A stretch of DNA of 64,000 nucleotides from Jacaranda mimosifolia (GCA_018894105.1 CM032129.1:16618968-16682967); one strand, 5' to 3'; shown: positions 11,111 through 24,143, counted from the first letter of the stretch. The notes: generated from the sequence alone by a model not told the origin. Translations and numbers: made by a program.

Positions 11111-12344
11111 TTAATCAATTTAACACTAAAATTAATCAAGCCAAAATTGACCTCAATTTCAATTAACCAAAAATCGGTCTCCATGGAGAGAATTTTCTAA
11201 CACTTAGAAAGTGTTCCTCCATAAATTTGGAAATGTAATTAGCTTTTCTTTGTCACCTGATAGGTTCTACCATTCATTGGACATGATATCCCAACTCCTT
11301 ATGACTTTTGAATATCGTATATTCACTTCAGTTTAAACTTCTTTTAAACTAATCGACTCAATTCAATTAATCTCCATTAATTGAAGAGTGCCCAATCTCC
11401 ATGGTTGATGTCCAACCTCAAGCGCATGGAGCCCAACTAATTGGCTGAAATGAAAGCTTTTGGAGAACCATCATAGCTTTATGCGTACCATGTAAATACG
11501 ATCCTTCCATCTCCTATCTCTCGAAAGAGGCCTAGGGCAAGATATTTGTCTGCTCCCTAATAGCCTCGATACTATGTCTCTATTCCCAATGTTTGATTCC
11601 ATTTTATGACCTTATCTTTGGAAATCTCCTTTTTCAAATTTTCATACTATCTTGCGCAAGGATATCTTGGAATCAATAATTATAGAACACATAGGAGATG
11701 TACTCGCTCTTCACTAAGACGAGGAATCAGATTCCATCTTGGATCTCACAAACCTCCATGTCTAAGTAGCTCATGCTCAATCCCTACTCGAACAGCCTGC
11801 TAAGTGACTAGGGAGGAGTCAAAGCATGAGGACCTAAGCACAAAGTTACCATGGATCCTTAGGTCAAAAGACTAATTATATGCACTAGCGTAAGTAGGAG
11901 AATTCGCCACTACTGACTTGCCACTTCGGTTATGTAGTGGATTCTTCGGTAGGCCTTCGTTGCCTTGTTCCCAAACAAGCACCCACTAATATGCATCCAT
12001 ATCTCATATGGAATTGCCCATAGAATGGAGCAATATCCAACTATTTGGATCTATGCATTATTAGTGTAAGTCTATCTGGATTTTAGATGTCTTGTCTAAT
12101 AAAATCCTTTAACTTGGAAGATTTATGATTATGACCGTGTAAGACTTATTCTATGATCACTACCCAGTGCGTGACCAAGTCCCATAGTCTAGAGTGAGTA
12201 AGGGCTTAAACCAAATGCCAATGAAGTGAATATAAGCATACGATGAAGATAGCTATATTACTAATATCATTCAATCAAGATTGTATCACAAGTGAAATAG
12301 TTTAAAATGCCAATCTAATTAGCTTCCTCGGCACTATTCTAATA

Positions 12345-12358
12345 ATTTTCCAGTTGCC
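12345..12358 (-). promoter_or_regulatory. Polypurine-tract-like site next to LTR1
   Basis: The minus-strand purine-rich tract ggcaactggaaaat is a decayed form of ggcaagtgggagat at 34384-34397. It lies immediately next to the LTR start, as needed for plus-strand priming. It marks the 3' end of the E1 internal domain. Confidence 0.6.
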
Positions 12359-14110
12359 TTAAAGCCAATTCCCCATAGCCTTAAGACCCATCTTCTCAAG
12401 ATGTCCTTTAAAGACCTTTTGCGAAAAGGTTTAGTCAGTGGATCTGCTATATTCTCTTCTGAGGCGACATCGCAACTCTGTCCACTAGGATGTCGCTTCT
12501 ATCAATGATCTCTAAGATCAAATGATATCACCTTAATATGTTCTTGGATCGTTGATAAGATCTTGGCTCTTTTGCTTGTGCAGCTGCCCCGTTGTTGTCA
12601 CATAAGATAATTACTGACTTAGCAATACTAGGCGTTATATTCAACTTTTGAATGAATTTTTTCATCCAAACACCTTTCTTCGCAGCTTTTGAAGCTGTAG
12701 TATATTCTGCCTTTGTGGTAGATTCGGCCGTGGTATCTTGGTTGGAACTCTTCCAATTCAAAATGTCATTATTAGGGTAAAATATAAATCCAAAAGTGGA
12801 TTTTAGGTCAACTACATCAAATTGGAAACTTAAATCTGAAACCCCTCTAGTTCAATTCTCCACCACCGTAAACTCAAAACAACTCCGTAGTCCTTCTCAA
12901 GCACTTAAGGATTGCTTTAGTGGCTATCCAGTGACTTTCACTGGGATTGGATTGGAAACGGCTCGAAACATTTAGAGCATGTGCCACATCCAGTCTTGTA
13001 TATTAAACTGTACACAATATGCTCCTAATAGCGGAGGCATAAGGTATGTGGGATATTATATCTCATCCTTAGTCTTAGGGGCCATAAACTTAGAGAGACA
13101 AATGCCATGTCCCATAGGAATAAATCCACCTTTGGATTCTTCTATACTAAACCTCTTTAGTATCTTCTCAATGTATGAGGTCTGGGAAAGCCCCATCATC
13201 CTTGTAGATCTATCGTATAGATAAGTATTCCTAATACGTAGGATGCTTCTTCCAAATCTTTCATAGAGAAGTGTGTAGATAACCATACTTTAGTGCACTT
13301 TAACATTCCTACCTCATTCCTAATGAGAAAGATGTCATCGACATAACGCATAATAAACTGTACAGTGCTCCCACTAGCGTTCATATACACACAAGGTTTA
13401 TACACATTTTTGACAAAGCCAAACAATTTGACTGTCTTATCAAAATGTATGTTCCAACTTCGAGATTCTTGTTTGAGTCCATAGATGGTCTCTAGAGTTT
13501 GCAAACCTTTTGCTCACTTTCTTTCGACGTAAAACCTTGTGGTTGCTCCATATAGATTTTTCTTCAATGTCTCCCTTGAGGAAAGCAATTTTCACATCCA
13601 TTTGCCATATCTCATAGTCATAATATGCAACTATGGCAAATAGAATTCGAACGGACCTAGACATTATAATCGGTGAAAAGGTTTTCTCAAAATTGATACC
13701 GGGTCCTTGAGTGTAACCCTTTGCCACTAGTCGCGCCTTAAAAGTCACCACTTCTCCATCAACTCCTAGCTTTCACTTATGATCCACTTACAACCAATGG
13801 GAACTATCCCCTTTGATGGATCTATCAAAGTCCATACTTTGTTGGAGTATATGGAGTCCATTTTCGATCTCATGGCATCTTGCCAATGTCTCGAGTCTAT
13901 GTCCAACATAGCTTCCTCATAGGTCTTCGAATTATTATCCGATTGGCCAATCTCATGAAGGAATTCGAACCTTTTAGGTTGCTTCTTGATTCAGTCCAAC
14001 CTTCTAGGAGGATGTGTGTAAGGCTCTTGTTGCTTATTTATTTCCACCACTTATGGGATTTCATGATCATCTTGAACTTCATCAAGTTCAACAATAACAC
14101 CACTTTTATC
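12359..14110 (-). pseudogene. Ty1/copia RT and RNase H remnant (copy E1)
   Basis: C-terminal half of the E1 polyprotein, reading leftward. A linker near 13900-14110 (KKQPKRFEFLHEIGQSD type) is followed by the RT start with KARLVAKGYTQ and QMDVKIAFLKGDIEE (13440-13751). The catalytic box is intact as RYVDDIFLI (about 13340-13370), then HFSMKDLEEASYVLGI. A frameshifted thumb segment has SQTSYIEKILKRFSIEESK (13056-13286). RNase H ends in the segment with ESTTKAEY and LCDNNGAAAQAKEPRS (12528-12761). Several frameshifts and stops separate these blocks. In life RT/RH would copy the element RNA inside the particle. It is continuous with the IN/PR/Gag remnant to its right. Confidence 0.85.
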
Positions 14111-15410
14111 TAATAGAAATTACTTTTCCAAAAAGGTGGCATTCCTTGAAACAAACACTTTTTGTTCCGAGGGATCGTAGAAGTAATAACCCATAGACTC
14201 TCTTAGGTATCCCACAAACTTGCACAAGGTAGATCTAATATCCAACTTATCTCCCATTATCCGTCTCACGTAAGCTGGAGATCCCTAAACCTTAACGTAT
14301 AGATAAGAGGGTGTTTTTCCATACCACATCTCATGTGGAGTTTTTGGCACCGACTTTGAAGATACTACATTTAGTAGCTTCGCCACCATTTTGTAAAGCA
14401 TATCCCCAAAAGAATATGGGCACATCGAAAAAGCTCATCATGGAATGTACCATGTCTAACAAAGTATGGTTTCTCCTTTCAGCTACTCCATTACTGTGCC
14501 TTGTGGAGTTTATTATGAGAGAATCTCATTCTCTTTTGGATAATCCAAGAACTCAGTACTTAAGTATTTTTATCCTCGATCCAATCGAAGAGCTTTAATA
14601 CTATGTCCCTTTTACTTTTCCACTTCATTCCTATACTCTTCGAACTTTTCAAAAGCTTTGGACTTGTACTTCATCAGATACACGTATCCGAACTGACTAT
14701 AATCATCAGTAAAGGTGATGAAGTAGGAATAACCTCCTCTCGCACTAACTCTTAGTGGTCCACAAATATCTGTATGGATCAAATCCAAAGGACTTGTGGT
14801 ACGCTCCATTTGTCCTACAAAAAGAGCCTTGTACATTTTTCCGTTTACATAAGATTCACAAGTAGGAAGGTCCTGAATGCCTCTAACATTTAGTGCTTTG
14901 AGAGCTTCCAACTTGTTCATCCTATTTTTAGAAATATACCCAAGTCTTGCATGGAAAAGAATGGCATCTTCTTGGTTATCTAATTTTATTTTACTTGATT
15001 GAATATGTATTAATAAAGGTTGGGAGTCTAGTATGTATAATTCATTATTCAATGTACCATGTGCAATTAAAGAGCCATTCTTTAATACTTTCAATACACC
15101 ATTCGATATAGAAAAATCAAATCCTTCATTATCAAGAATGGGTATTGAAACAATGTTCTTAGCAAGTTGGGGTACATAATAATAACAAGGATTTAACTCA
15201 ATACAAGCATTCCCCAACTCTAACTTTACTATGCCTTAGACCGTGGCGGCAACTTTTGCTCCTTTTTCAGAGCCGAGGATCAAATCCCCTTCACGTAGAC
15301 TCTTTCTTCTTTCCATCCCTTGTAACGAACTACAAAGGTGAGAACCAAATGTGGTATCAAAGACACATAAGGAAGAATTAGTCGTTAAGTGCATTTCAAT
15401 GAAGTACATA
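14111..15410 (-). pseudogene. Ty1/copia protease and integrase remnant (copy E1)
   Basis: Middle of the E1 polyprotein. The protease remnant (about 15240-15410) reads VFDTTFGSHLC where the family has D-[ST]-G, so the catalytic glycine is replaced. The integrase remnant (14612-15217) has a zinc region with HARLGYISKNRMNKLE and CESYVNGKM, in which one His and one Cys of HHCC are Tyr. The core then has LIHTDICGP and FTDDYSQFGY, the first two acidic residues of the DDE triad. The catalytic Glu region and core C-terminus follow in another frame (14311-14600). A stop separates PR from IN at about 15235. Confidence 0.85.
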
Positions 15411-16242
15411 CCCTTCCCAAGAAAGGTAAGGTATTTTTTGCAATTTCTTTTCGAATGCCTCTTTTTGCCACAGTGGAAACAAGATGCATTGGTCTTGTCA
15501 CTTTTCTTTTTCATAACCCCCCGCCCCCCCGAACTCTTAAAGGATTGCTTCCCTTTTGAGGAGGAACTTTTCGTTCTCTTACCTCTCTTTCTTGGACCCT
15601 AGGGCCCTTTGACTCAGAGGTGGAAGCAAGCATAAGAGGTTTTTCCTTTTTCATAGTCACCGTGGCGGTCACAAGCATGTTCACTAATTCATTAATCGTA
15701 ATCTCTTGCTTGGACATATTGAAGTTCATAACGAATTGGTCGAACGAAGGGGGCAACTATTGGAGGATCAAATCCACATAAAGGTCATTGTCTATGAACA
15801 CATCCAGTTGTCCAAACTTATCGATGATCCCTATCATATGGAGGTCGTGATCATGCACATTAGCACCTTCACGCATCCATGTCCTAAAGAGTTCCTTTGA
15901 CAAAGTGAACCTTTCATTTCGAGTTTGGACGTCGTACGACTCTTATAGGTGTTTATAGATCTCACATGCATGTCTCATATGCTCGTGAGACTTTTGAAGC
16001 TCATTAGTCATGCAAGCCATCATGAGGCATCTTACTTGTAGAACATCATCCACAAGTTTAGCGAACACTTCGCGTGTCTCATTGGTGGCATCATCACCCA
16101 ATGTGTCCGACGGACATTAATCAAAGTTGTAAGTTCTTTTTTTGAAGATAAGAATGATTTTAAGGTTCTTTAACCAATCATGGATGTTAGGCCCAGTTAG
16201 CTTATTGATTTCCAAAATACATGTGAGTAGATTTTTAGCTAT
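15411..16242 (-). pseudogene. Ty1/copia Gag remnant (copy E1)
   Basis: Gag from about 16242 leftward. The usual start Met is ATA (IAKNLLTCILEINKLTG), then INKLTGPNIHDW, NELQKSHEHMRHA, LPPSFDQFVMNFNMSKQ, and a complete CCHC knuckle CFHCGKKRHSKRNC (about 15440-15485). The 15511-15756 frame covers the middle part and runs into a GC-rich stop region near 15520. Frameshifts and in-frame stops are present, so this is a dead copy. Upstream is a 2-kb leader with its decayed PBS at 18213. Confidence 0.85.
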
Positions 16243-18212
16243 TTTGATTGAAGATTTTGAAAATCTACAAGAGGCGAAAAAAGAGTATAATCATGTGATT
16301 GAATTTTGATATTAAAAACATAATCATGGTCTTTCAAACATGTTTTTCTCCCACTATTTTAAAAAATCCTTCACCCCCTAGAAGACTATGGGAAATCTTA
16401 TTTCCTAGTGAGAATCACGATCCTAAGGACTTGCAAGTGGACCCACGACAAGTTAGACATCCACAAATAATCAAAAGGTAAGCAACTTTTGCTAATTGCA
16501 TCTCATACAACTCTTGATATATTTTGCCTCACTTTTCATGTGGACCCACGACTCATGAGACATCCATACTACTAGGTGTTAAGGCGGGACCTACCAATCA
16601 AGCTTTGATTCGAGACGGGCACCATGACATCCCACGACTTGTGTGACAATGCATGGGCGTTCTCAAATCAAAGGTGCATCATATGCTAAGTATATGGTCA
16701 TAGCTTTCCACTATAAGTGTGACCCACGACACATGAGACATCACACAAACACTAGTAGCATCGCCATGCCACATATTATTGGTAGAAGGTATGGATTAAT
16801 TAAAACTCTTTTAACTTATATCTATTTTGACTCGATATTTGATAGCATTCATAAATTCTAAGTGGAGGGGTTTTTGCTTGCAAAGATCTCATCATTTAAT
16901 CTTCTTGTTTAGGTTTTCCATATCCTAAACATGTATCTCATACATCAATCAAATATGGAAAGCACAAATAAGCAAATGCGCCTAGCATGCTTCTAGGGTG
17001 GAATGATCATAATCCTAACCAAGTGGTGCCCTTAGAGCTATAGGTGCACCACCAACTGATTTTAAGTGGGTTGATTAAATGTAGCTATTACATAAGTGTA
17101 TCCCCACACATTCATGGGTCTTCAAAAGTCTTCATGCCTCCAATGTCTTTCTTTACTCCATGCAACATTTACATGAGAAAGAGATCCCCACTCCTGGTGA
17201 TTCTACTCTCATAAATTTTACAAGATAGATCAAAAGAGGCATGTAAGCCCCAATTTAATACAAGCATTTTCAACAACTTGAAAAAAATAAAATCAATATT
17301 AAAGGCGCATGATCATCCCCATCCATTCATCATCTATTCAACAATTGAATAAATAATAAATAAATCTAGAATTAACAATTAATTCCAACAATTAAATTCT
17401 TATCTCATAAAAAAATAATTAGGCAAGCATAACTTTTATGCCATAAATTGAAGATTAACTTTAACCAATTTTAAAAGCATTAAAAAATGTCAAACAAAAT
17501 TTTGAGATCTTACACAACACTTGTGCATCCAATACATGTGATTTAAAATTATTTTGGTCATCAAAAGAGCCCAAATAATGGCTTAAAACTCGCTAAACCT
17601 AAAACTAGGCACTACGCAACCGAGCATGGGTGTGGCTGGGCTATGACTCTGGGTCACTACACTGCCAACGTGCTCGCTTGGCTCGGCAGCTGCTTTCTTT
17701 TTAGGTTGTCACTAAATCAAGCCAATTTTAGCTCAACTTTTGAGCACTAAAAATTTTAGAACACATTCTAAACATTAAATCAAACATTATGGATGGATTT
17801 CCATATTCAAAACACCTTTCAAAAATGGAAATTGAAGTGCTCAAACATTCTTCCAAAAACTAGTTTAAGTAAGAATCATATTCTTCAAAGATCTCCAACA
17901 AAACACCAACCAAATTGGATCCAAAAATGACCAAAAAATCTTAAGGCCAATCAACACATGCTATATCAACATATAACATCAATTAATGCCAAATCAACAT
18001 TCAACATCAATAGCTATGTATTAAAATGTACTAATCATATGAATCAACACTTGAAACACATGTTAGCATGCTTTTAATTCATCAATCAAGGAGTCAATAC
18101 AACATAATCCAAATGCTCTAATCCATCAATTGAATAGAGAATTTGGTGATATAGATCAATCCATCACATGAATCAATCTAACAAAAAAAATCAAAATCTA
18201 AGCATGAATTAG
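16243..18212 (-). mobile_element. Copia leader (copy E1)
   Basis: Homologous to 7215-9470. It carries the four-fold palindromic repeat in its clearer form at 16441, 16544, 16631 and 16721 (GACCCACGACTCATGAGACATCC and variants). The variable GC-rich patch at 17590-17700 is unlike that in E0. Confidence 0.75.
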
Positions 18213-18224
18213 GCTCCGACACTA
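18213..18224 (-). promoter_or_regulatory. Decayed primer binding site (copy E1)
   Basis: GCTCCGACACTA corresponds to GCTCTGATACCA with three changes. It is followed directly by leader sequence instead of an LTR, so a rearrangement has removed the LTR that should begin here. Confidence 0.65.
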
Positions 18225-18225
18225 C

Positions 18226-19947
18226 CTAAGTAACCCCTATGATCGAGTGCCATCACATAAAGATGGTAGCATTGTCATGCCATAAACTATTGGTAGAAGG
18301 CATGGATTAATTAAAACTCTTTTTAATTTGTATCCATTTTGACTTAATATTTTGGAATCACTTAGACATTCTAAGTGGAGGAATTTTCTTACTTGCCAAT
18401 ATCTCACCAATTTTATCTTCTTATTTAGGTTTTCTATATCCTAAACATACATCTCATACATCAATAGGTTATGGAAAGTATAAATAAGTAAATGTGCCTA
18501 GTATGCTCCTAGGGTGGGATGACCATGAGCCTAGCCAACTGGTGCATTTAGAACCATAGGTGCACCATCAAGTTGATTTTAAGTAGGTTGATTAAATCTA
18601 GCTATTACATGAGTGTATCCCCATACATTCATGGGTCTTCATGCCTCCAATGGTCTTCTTTGCTCCTTGTAACATTTATATGAGAAAGAAATTCCCACTT
18701 TTAGTGATTATACTCTCATAACATTTACAAGATACAAATTAAGAGACATACAAGCCACAATTTAATACAACCCTTTTTAGGAACTTGAAACAAATAAAAT
18801 CAATATTAAAGGCTATGATCATCCCCATTCATTCACCATCTATTCAACAATTAAATGAAGAATAAATAAATCTAGAATTGACATTCAATTCCACCAATTA
18901 AATGCTTATCTCATAAACAATAAATTGGCTAAGAAAGACCAAGCATAACAAATTATGCTACATTATTGAAGATTGACTTTAACAAGTTCTTAAAAGAAAT
19001 AAAAAGTGTCAAAAATAATTTTGAGAACTTGTTGTGCATCAATATAGAATGATTTAAAACACTTTTCACCATAAAAGAACACAAAAAAATGAGTTGATCT
19101 GGTAAGACCAAAAACTACCACTGCCTGCCCGGTACTGGGTGCACAGCCGCACGGCCAGTGCTTGCTAGGCGCACCCACTGCCAGGCCAAATCCCGGCCTA
19201 GGCAGGCAATGCACTATTTTCAAGGTCACTTCTGAGTCATCTCAATTTTGGTTCAATTTTTATGCACCAAAATATTGAGGACACCTCCTAAACGTCAAAT
19301 CACACAATATTGATAAAATTTCAAATTCAAAACACCTTTACATATAGTTCAGGAAATAAACTATAATTTATCATTATAAAAATAATAATTCCTTTTCAAT
19401 ATCTCATGTTTTTTTCAATATTGCATGTTCCCTAAAATGAGATTAATGATGAAAGCCTACGAATAGAAAATCCTGAGGTGGCAATCCAAAATCAAAACTA
19501 AAAAATTCTTAGAGCTGCTTCGTTTTTCTTCCTTCAAGAACAATATCGACTCTAAAGAGATAGACAAAAATGAAATTTCAAATGCTCAATCATGCTTCCA
19601 AAAACAAGTTTAAGTAAGAATCACATTCTTTAAAAATTTCTAATAAACTCCAATCATATTCGATCTAAAAATGACCATAAGGCCAAATTTAACATGCTAT
19701 ATCAACATATAGCATCAACTAATGCCAAATCAAAATTTAACATTAGCAACTACGAATTAAAACATATTAATCATATGAATTAACACTTAAAACACATATT
19801 AGCATACTTCCAATTCATCAAGCAAAGGAGCCACATAAAACGTCATCCAAACACTCCAATCCATAGGTTGGATCAAGTATTTGGTGATTTTGATCAATCC
19901 ATCACATGAATCAATCAATCAAAAATCCAAATCATAGCATGAATTGG
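18226..19947 (-). mobile_element. Second, tandem copia leader without gag
   Basis: Starts inside the leader (cctaagtaacccctatgatc, compare 7690 and 28150) and runs to a PBS at 19948-19959 and LTR2. It is closer to the E0 and E2 leaders than to the E1 leader beside it (for example the GC-rich patch at 19115-19210 resembles 8540-8640). It is therefore the 5' remnant of a separate internal domain whose gag, pol and preceding LTR were deleted. Confidence 0.75.
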
Positions 19948-19959
19948 GATCTAGTACCA
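19948..19959 (-). promoter_or_regulatory. Decayed primer binding site before LTR2
   Basis: GATCTAGTACCA versus GCTCTGATACCA; it lies two bases from the LTR2 end at 19962. Confidence 0.65.
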
Positions 19960-19961
19960 CT

Positions 19962-22770
19962 TGAAGTTACATGTAGCGCTAGGATCCAATAATCAAAGCG
20001 TAAAAATGCTAAATAACTAGGCTACATATGAAGCCAAGGATCTAAACATGCCATAGATTCAAATTTGGTAAGAGGATTACCTTCATTTTCAGAAAATCAA
20101 AGGAAACTAGAAGAAAGACTTCAACCTCTTGAATATGTCCCCCAGTGGCATAGTGGTTTTCCAGTAACTTTTGCCCAGCCAAACGAGCTCAGAATTGAGT
20201 GAAACTTGTACCAAAAGATCACCAACGCCATGATGACTCTCACCTCAAAATTGTTTTGGAAAGACCTCAAATGGATGCTCCATATTTTCTGCCTAAATAG
20301 AGGATCTCCAAAAGGCTAGCAATCCAATTGTTTTGCCTCTATTGATAAGACCCACACACCAATGCACAATCCAATTCTTGTCAATGTTAATTTGAGAACA
20401 AAGATAAGAAATGCCAGGATGAAAGCATGATTTGGAGGTATGAGATGAAGAAATGTGAAGCTTCAACTCATGAGGCAACACATGGGAAATTGGAGGGAAA
20501 ATGAGAGAATCTAACTCTTAGATCTAGATTGCTTGTAATTCACACCATGTGGTTGAAAGCAAGTGATGCACTAGGATCTAATAATAAAACTTCAAAAGCT
20601 TAAATAAACTAGTGCTTACAACCAACCAAGGTTATAAACATAGGTTAGAATTTAGATTTGGTTGAAGAGTTATCGTAAGAGCTAAAATCCAAAGGTAGTT
20701 GAAGAACTTCTTCAAACAAAATCTGCCAGACAGTGGTGCAGCTGGAAGCAAGCGATTTTTGATCGATTTAAAAGTCTCAAAAAATGCTGAAAAAACTCCA
20801 GTAGATTCTCAACACCTTGACAATGCTGCTAGAACAAGTTTCAGCTTGAAACTTATTTTGGATCTCCTGGAATAAGATCGACAAGAGATTGGTCTTGCAG
20901 ATGGATCTCCAAAGGCTTAGCAAACCATTTGATTTGCCTCTATCGAAATGATCCACACACCAATCCAAATCCTACCAATCCTCACTTTTAGCTGGAGAAA
21001 GAGATGAGAGTTGAGAGGGAAGTGGCTGATTTTTGGGTAGGGAGAAGAAGAAGATGGTGATCTTCAACACATGAATGAACACCTTTGAAAATGGAGGGAA
21101 AAGTGAGAATCTAATTCTTCACTTGAAAGATATGATTTATGCCACCCCCCACTCCATATCTGTATATAGAGTGAGGATGGTGTGATGCCAAGGTAGCATC
21201 ACAGCTTCCTCAAGGAGGGGGGACTGCCAACCATGCATGCTTAGTTGGCAAATTCAAATCTAATTTGAATTTATGTGCATTTGAATTACATTTGAAATCT
21301 AATTTCAAATTAATTGAATCCCATGCTTAAATGATCCTATCATTAGAATTTTCCCTCCAAAGAATATTCTCCTCATTAATTAAATTAAATAATTTAATTT
21401 AATTAATTAACTCTTGACTCAACTCTTAAGTCAACTAGCTTAACTCTTTAAGCTCAATTTTGTTAACTTAAGTCTTTAAGTTAACTTGACCAATTGATGG
21501 TCACATGACACCTAATAATTAACTCTTTAATTATTGATCTAATTTAACTCCTTAAATTAGTTGATCAATTTAATAGTTAAATTAATTAAGCCAAAATTGA
21601 CATCAATTTCAATTACCCAAAAATCTATATCCATGTAGAGAATTTTCTAACACTTAGAAAGTGTTCCTCCATAACTTAGGAAATGTACTTGGCTTTTGTG
21701 TGTGACTTGCTAGGTTCTACTATTCATTGGACATGGTCTCACAACTCCTTGTGACTTTTGAATATCGTATATTCATTTTAGTTTAAACTCTTTTTAAACT
21801 AATCGACTTAATTCAATTAATCTCCATTAATTGAAGAATGCCCAATTTCCATGGTAGATGTCAACCTCAAGCCCATGGAGCCTAACTAATTAGCCGAAAT
21901 GAATGATTTTGGAGAACCATCATAGCTCTACATTTACCATGCAAATAGGGTCCTTCCGTCTCCTATCTCCTGAAATAGGCCTAGGGCAAGATATTTGCTG
22001 GCTCTCTAATAGCTTCGATATTATGTCTTTAATCCCAATGTTCGACTCCACTTTATGTCCTCATCTTTGCAAAACTCCCTTTCCAAATTGTCATACTGCA
22101 TTACGCAAGGATTTCTTGGAATTGATCATTATAGAACACATAGGAGATATACTCGCCATTCACAAAGATGAGGAGTCGGATTCCATCCTGGATCTGACAA
22201 ACCTCCATATCTAAGTAGCTCATGCCCAATCACTACCCAACGGCCCACTAAGTGAACAGGGAGGAGTCTAAGCATGAGGACCTAAGCACAAGGTTACCAT
22301 TGATCATCAGGTCAAAGGACTAATTATATGCACTAGCATAAGCGGGAGAATTTTCCACTACTGACTTGCCATTCTGGCTATCTAGTGGATTATCCAGTGG
22401 GTCTTCAATGCCTTGTTCCCAAATAAGCACCCACTAACAAATATCCATATTTCATATGGGATTACCCATGGAATGGAGCAATATCCAACTCTTTGGATCT
22501 ATGCATTATCAATGCAAGTTTATCTAGATCTTAGATGCCCTGTTTTATAACATCTTTTGACTTGTAAGACTTCTTCCATGATCACCATCCAATGTGTGAC
22601 CAAGTCCTATAGTCTAGAGTGATCTAAGGGCTTCAACCAAATGCCAGTGAAGTGAATATAAGCATAAGATGAAGATGGCCATATTATTAATATCATTCAA
22701 TCAAGATTGTATCACAAGTGAAATAGTTTACAACACCAATCTAATTGGCTTGCTGAGCACTATTCCAAAA
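19962..22770 (-). mobile_element. Copia LTR2
   Basis: A 2.81-kb LTR of the same two-module subtype as LTR1 (modules about 20000-20560 and 20600-21130). Its minus-strand start is decayed at 22770 (TTTTGGAATAGTGC). The hairpin array at 21410-21590 includes GTTAACTTAA / TTAAGTTAAC with loop GTCT (21462-21485). On the right it meets a partial LTR with no PPT between them. Confidence 0.8.
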
Positions 22771-24143
22771 GTGACTGCCTACTCTCTTACTCTATATCTA
22801 TATATAGAAGGAGCATGGTGTAATGCCAAGTTGGCAAGCAAATGGCATATGAATTTAAATATGCATTTGAATTTCAATTGGAATCTTCCTTTCATGAATT
22901 TCATTTGGAGTCTTCATTTCATCTCATGAAATATCATCTGAATAAATTCTAATGCCACACCAAATGAAATCTTCATTTGAATTTTTCCTCCAAAATTAAT
23001 TCTTCATTTCAGTTAAATTAAACACTTTAAGAATTAATTATCCTCTGACTTAACTCTGAAGTCAATTAGCTTAACTCCTTAAGTTAGTAATTATTAACTT
23101 AACTCCTTAAGTTAACTTGACCAATTGATAGTCGTGTGGCATCAAATAATTAACACCTTAATTAATTGATCTAATTTAACTCCTTAAATTAATTGGATCA
23201 ATTTAACAATTAAATAGACCAAGCCAAAATCAATCATCAAGGAATTTTTCTAACTTTTACAAAATTCCCCCTCATCAAGTAGGATTTGCAATTAGCTTTT
23301 GTACGTGACCCATTAGTTTCTACAATTCCTTGAATATGGGCTCACAACTCTTTGTGACTTATGGAATATCAAATATTTACATTAGTTTAAACTTCTTTAA
23401 GCTAATAACTCAATTCGATTAATCTCCATTAATTGAAGAGTACCTAATCTACATGGTTGATGTCCAACCTCAAGCCTATGGAGCCCAACTAATTGGCCTA
23501 AATGAATGCTTTTGGATAACCACACAAATACGGTCCTTTCGTCTCATTTCTCTCGAAAGAGGCATAGGGCAAGATATTTGCTAGCTCTCTAATAGCCTCA
23601 ATGCTATGTTTCTATTCCCAATTTTCAATTCCCCTTTATAACCTCATCTTTGGAAAACTCTTCTTCAACATTGTCATAGTACCTTAGGCAAGGATTTCTT
23701 AGAAGCGATCATTATAGAATTCATAGGAGACGTACTCGTCCTTCACAATGACGAGGAGTCGGATCCCATCTTGGATCTCACAAACCTCTATGTCTAAGTA
23801 GCTTTTACCCAACCTCCACTCGAAGTACCAGCTCAGTGGTCAAGGAAGAGTCAAAGCATGAGAACTTAAACATGAGATTACCAAGGATCTTTAGGTCAAA
23901 GGAATAATTATAAGCACTAGTGTAAGCTAGAGAACTTGCCACTATCGACTTGCCACAATGGTTATCTAATGGATTCTCCGGCCAGGCCTTTAGTGAACTA
24001 GTTCTCTAACAAGCACCCACTGACATGTACCTATATCTCATATGGTCCTGCTCATGAAACAGAGCAATATCCAACTCCTTGAATTTATGCATCGTTAGTA
24101 TAAGTCTATCCAGATCTTAGATGCCCTATCTCATAAGATCTGT
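22771..24143 (-). mobile_element. Partial copia LTR, truncated at both ends
   Basis: Begins at the TATA-like region (ctctatatctatatatag at 22791-22808) and runs through the hairpin array (23040-23220) to the segment near cttagatgccctatctcataagatc. There it jumps straight into the RNase H region of E2. The U5/R end is lost on the left; about 250 bp of U3, the PPT and the RNase H C-terminus are lost on the right. Confidence 0.75.

Larger units (their letters stand above)
9485..12344 (-). mobile_element. Copia LTR1
   Basis: A 2.86-kb LTR. On the minus strand it starts at 12344 with a decayed TGTTGGAATAGTGCC (here TATTAGAATAGTGCC) and ends ...GTGACTTCA at 9485. The PBS of copy E0 is on its left and a PPT-like tract on its right (12345-12358), so a single LTR serves two head-to-tail internal domains. 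Visible parts: two ~600-bp homologous modules (about 9530-10100 and 10130-10660); a TATA-like stretch at 10684-10700 flanked by the inverted heptamers CCTCACT and AGTGAGG; a U3 hairpin array (10964-11110). No coding frame. Confidence 0.85.

Noticed and set aside
14311..14598. 95-residue plus-strand frame
   Set aside because: Antisense to the E1 integrase C-terminal region, which reads clearly on the minus strand.
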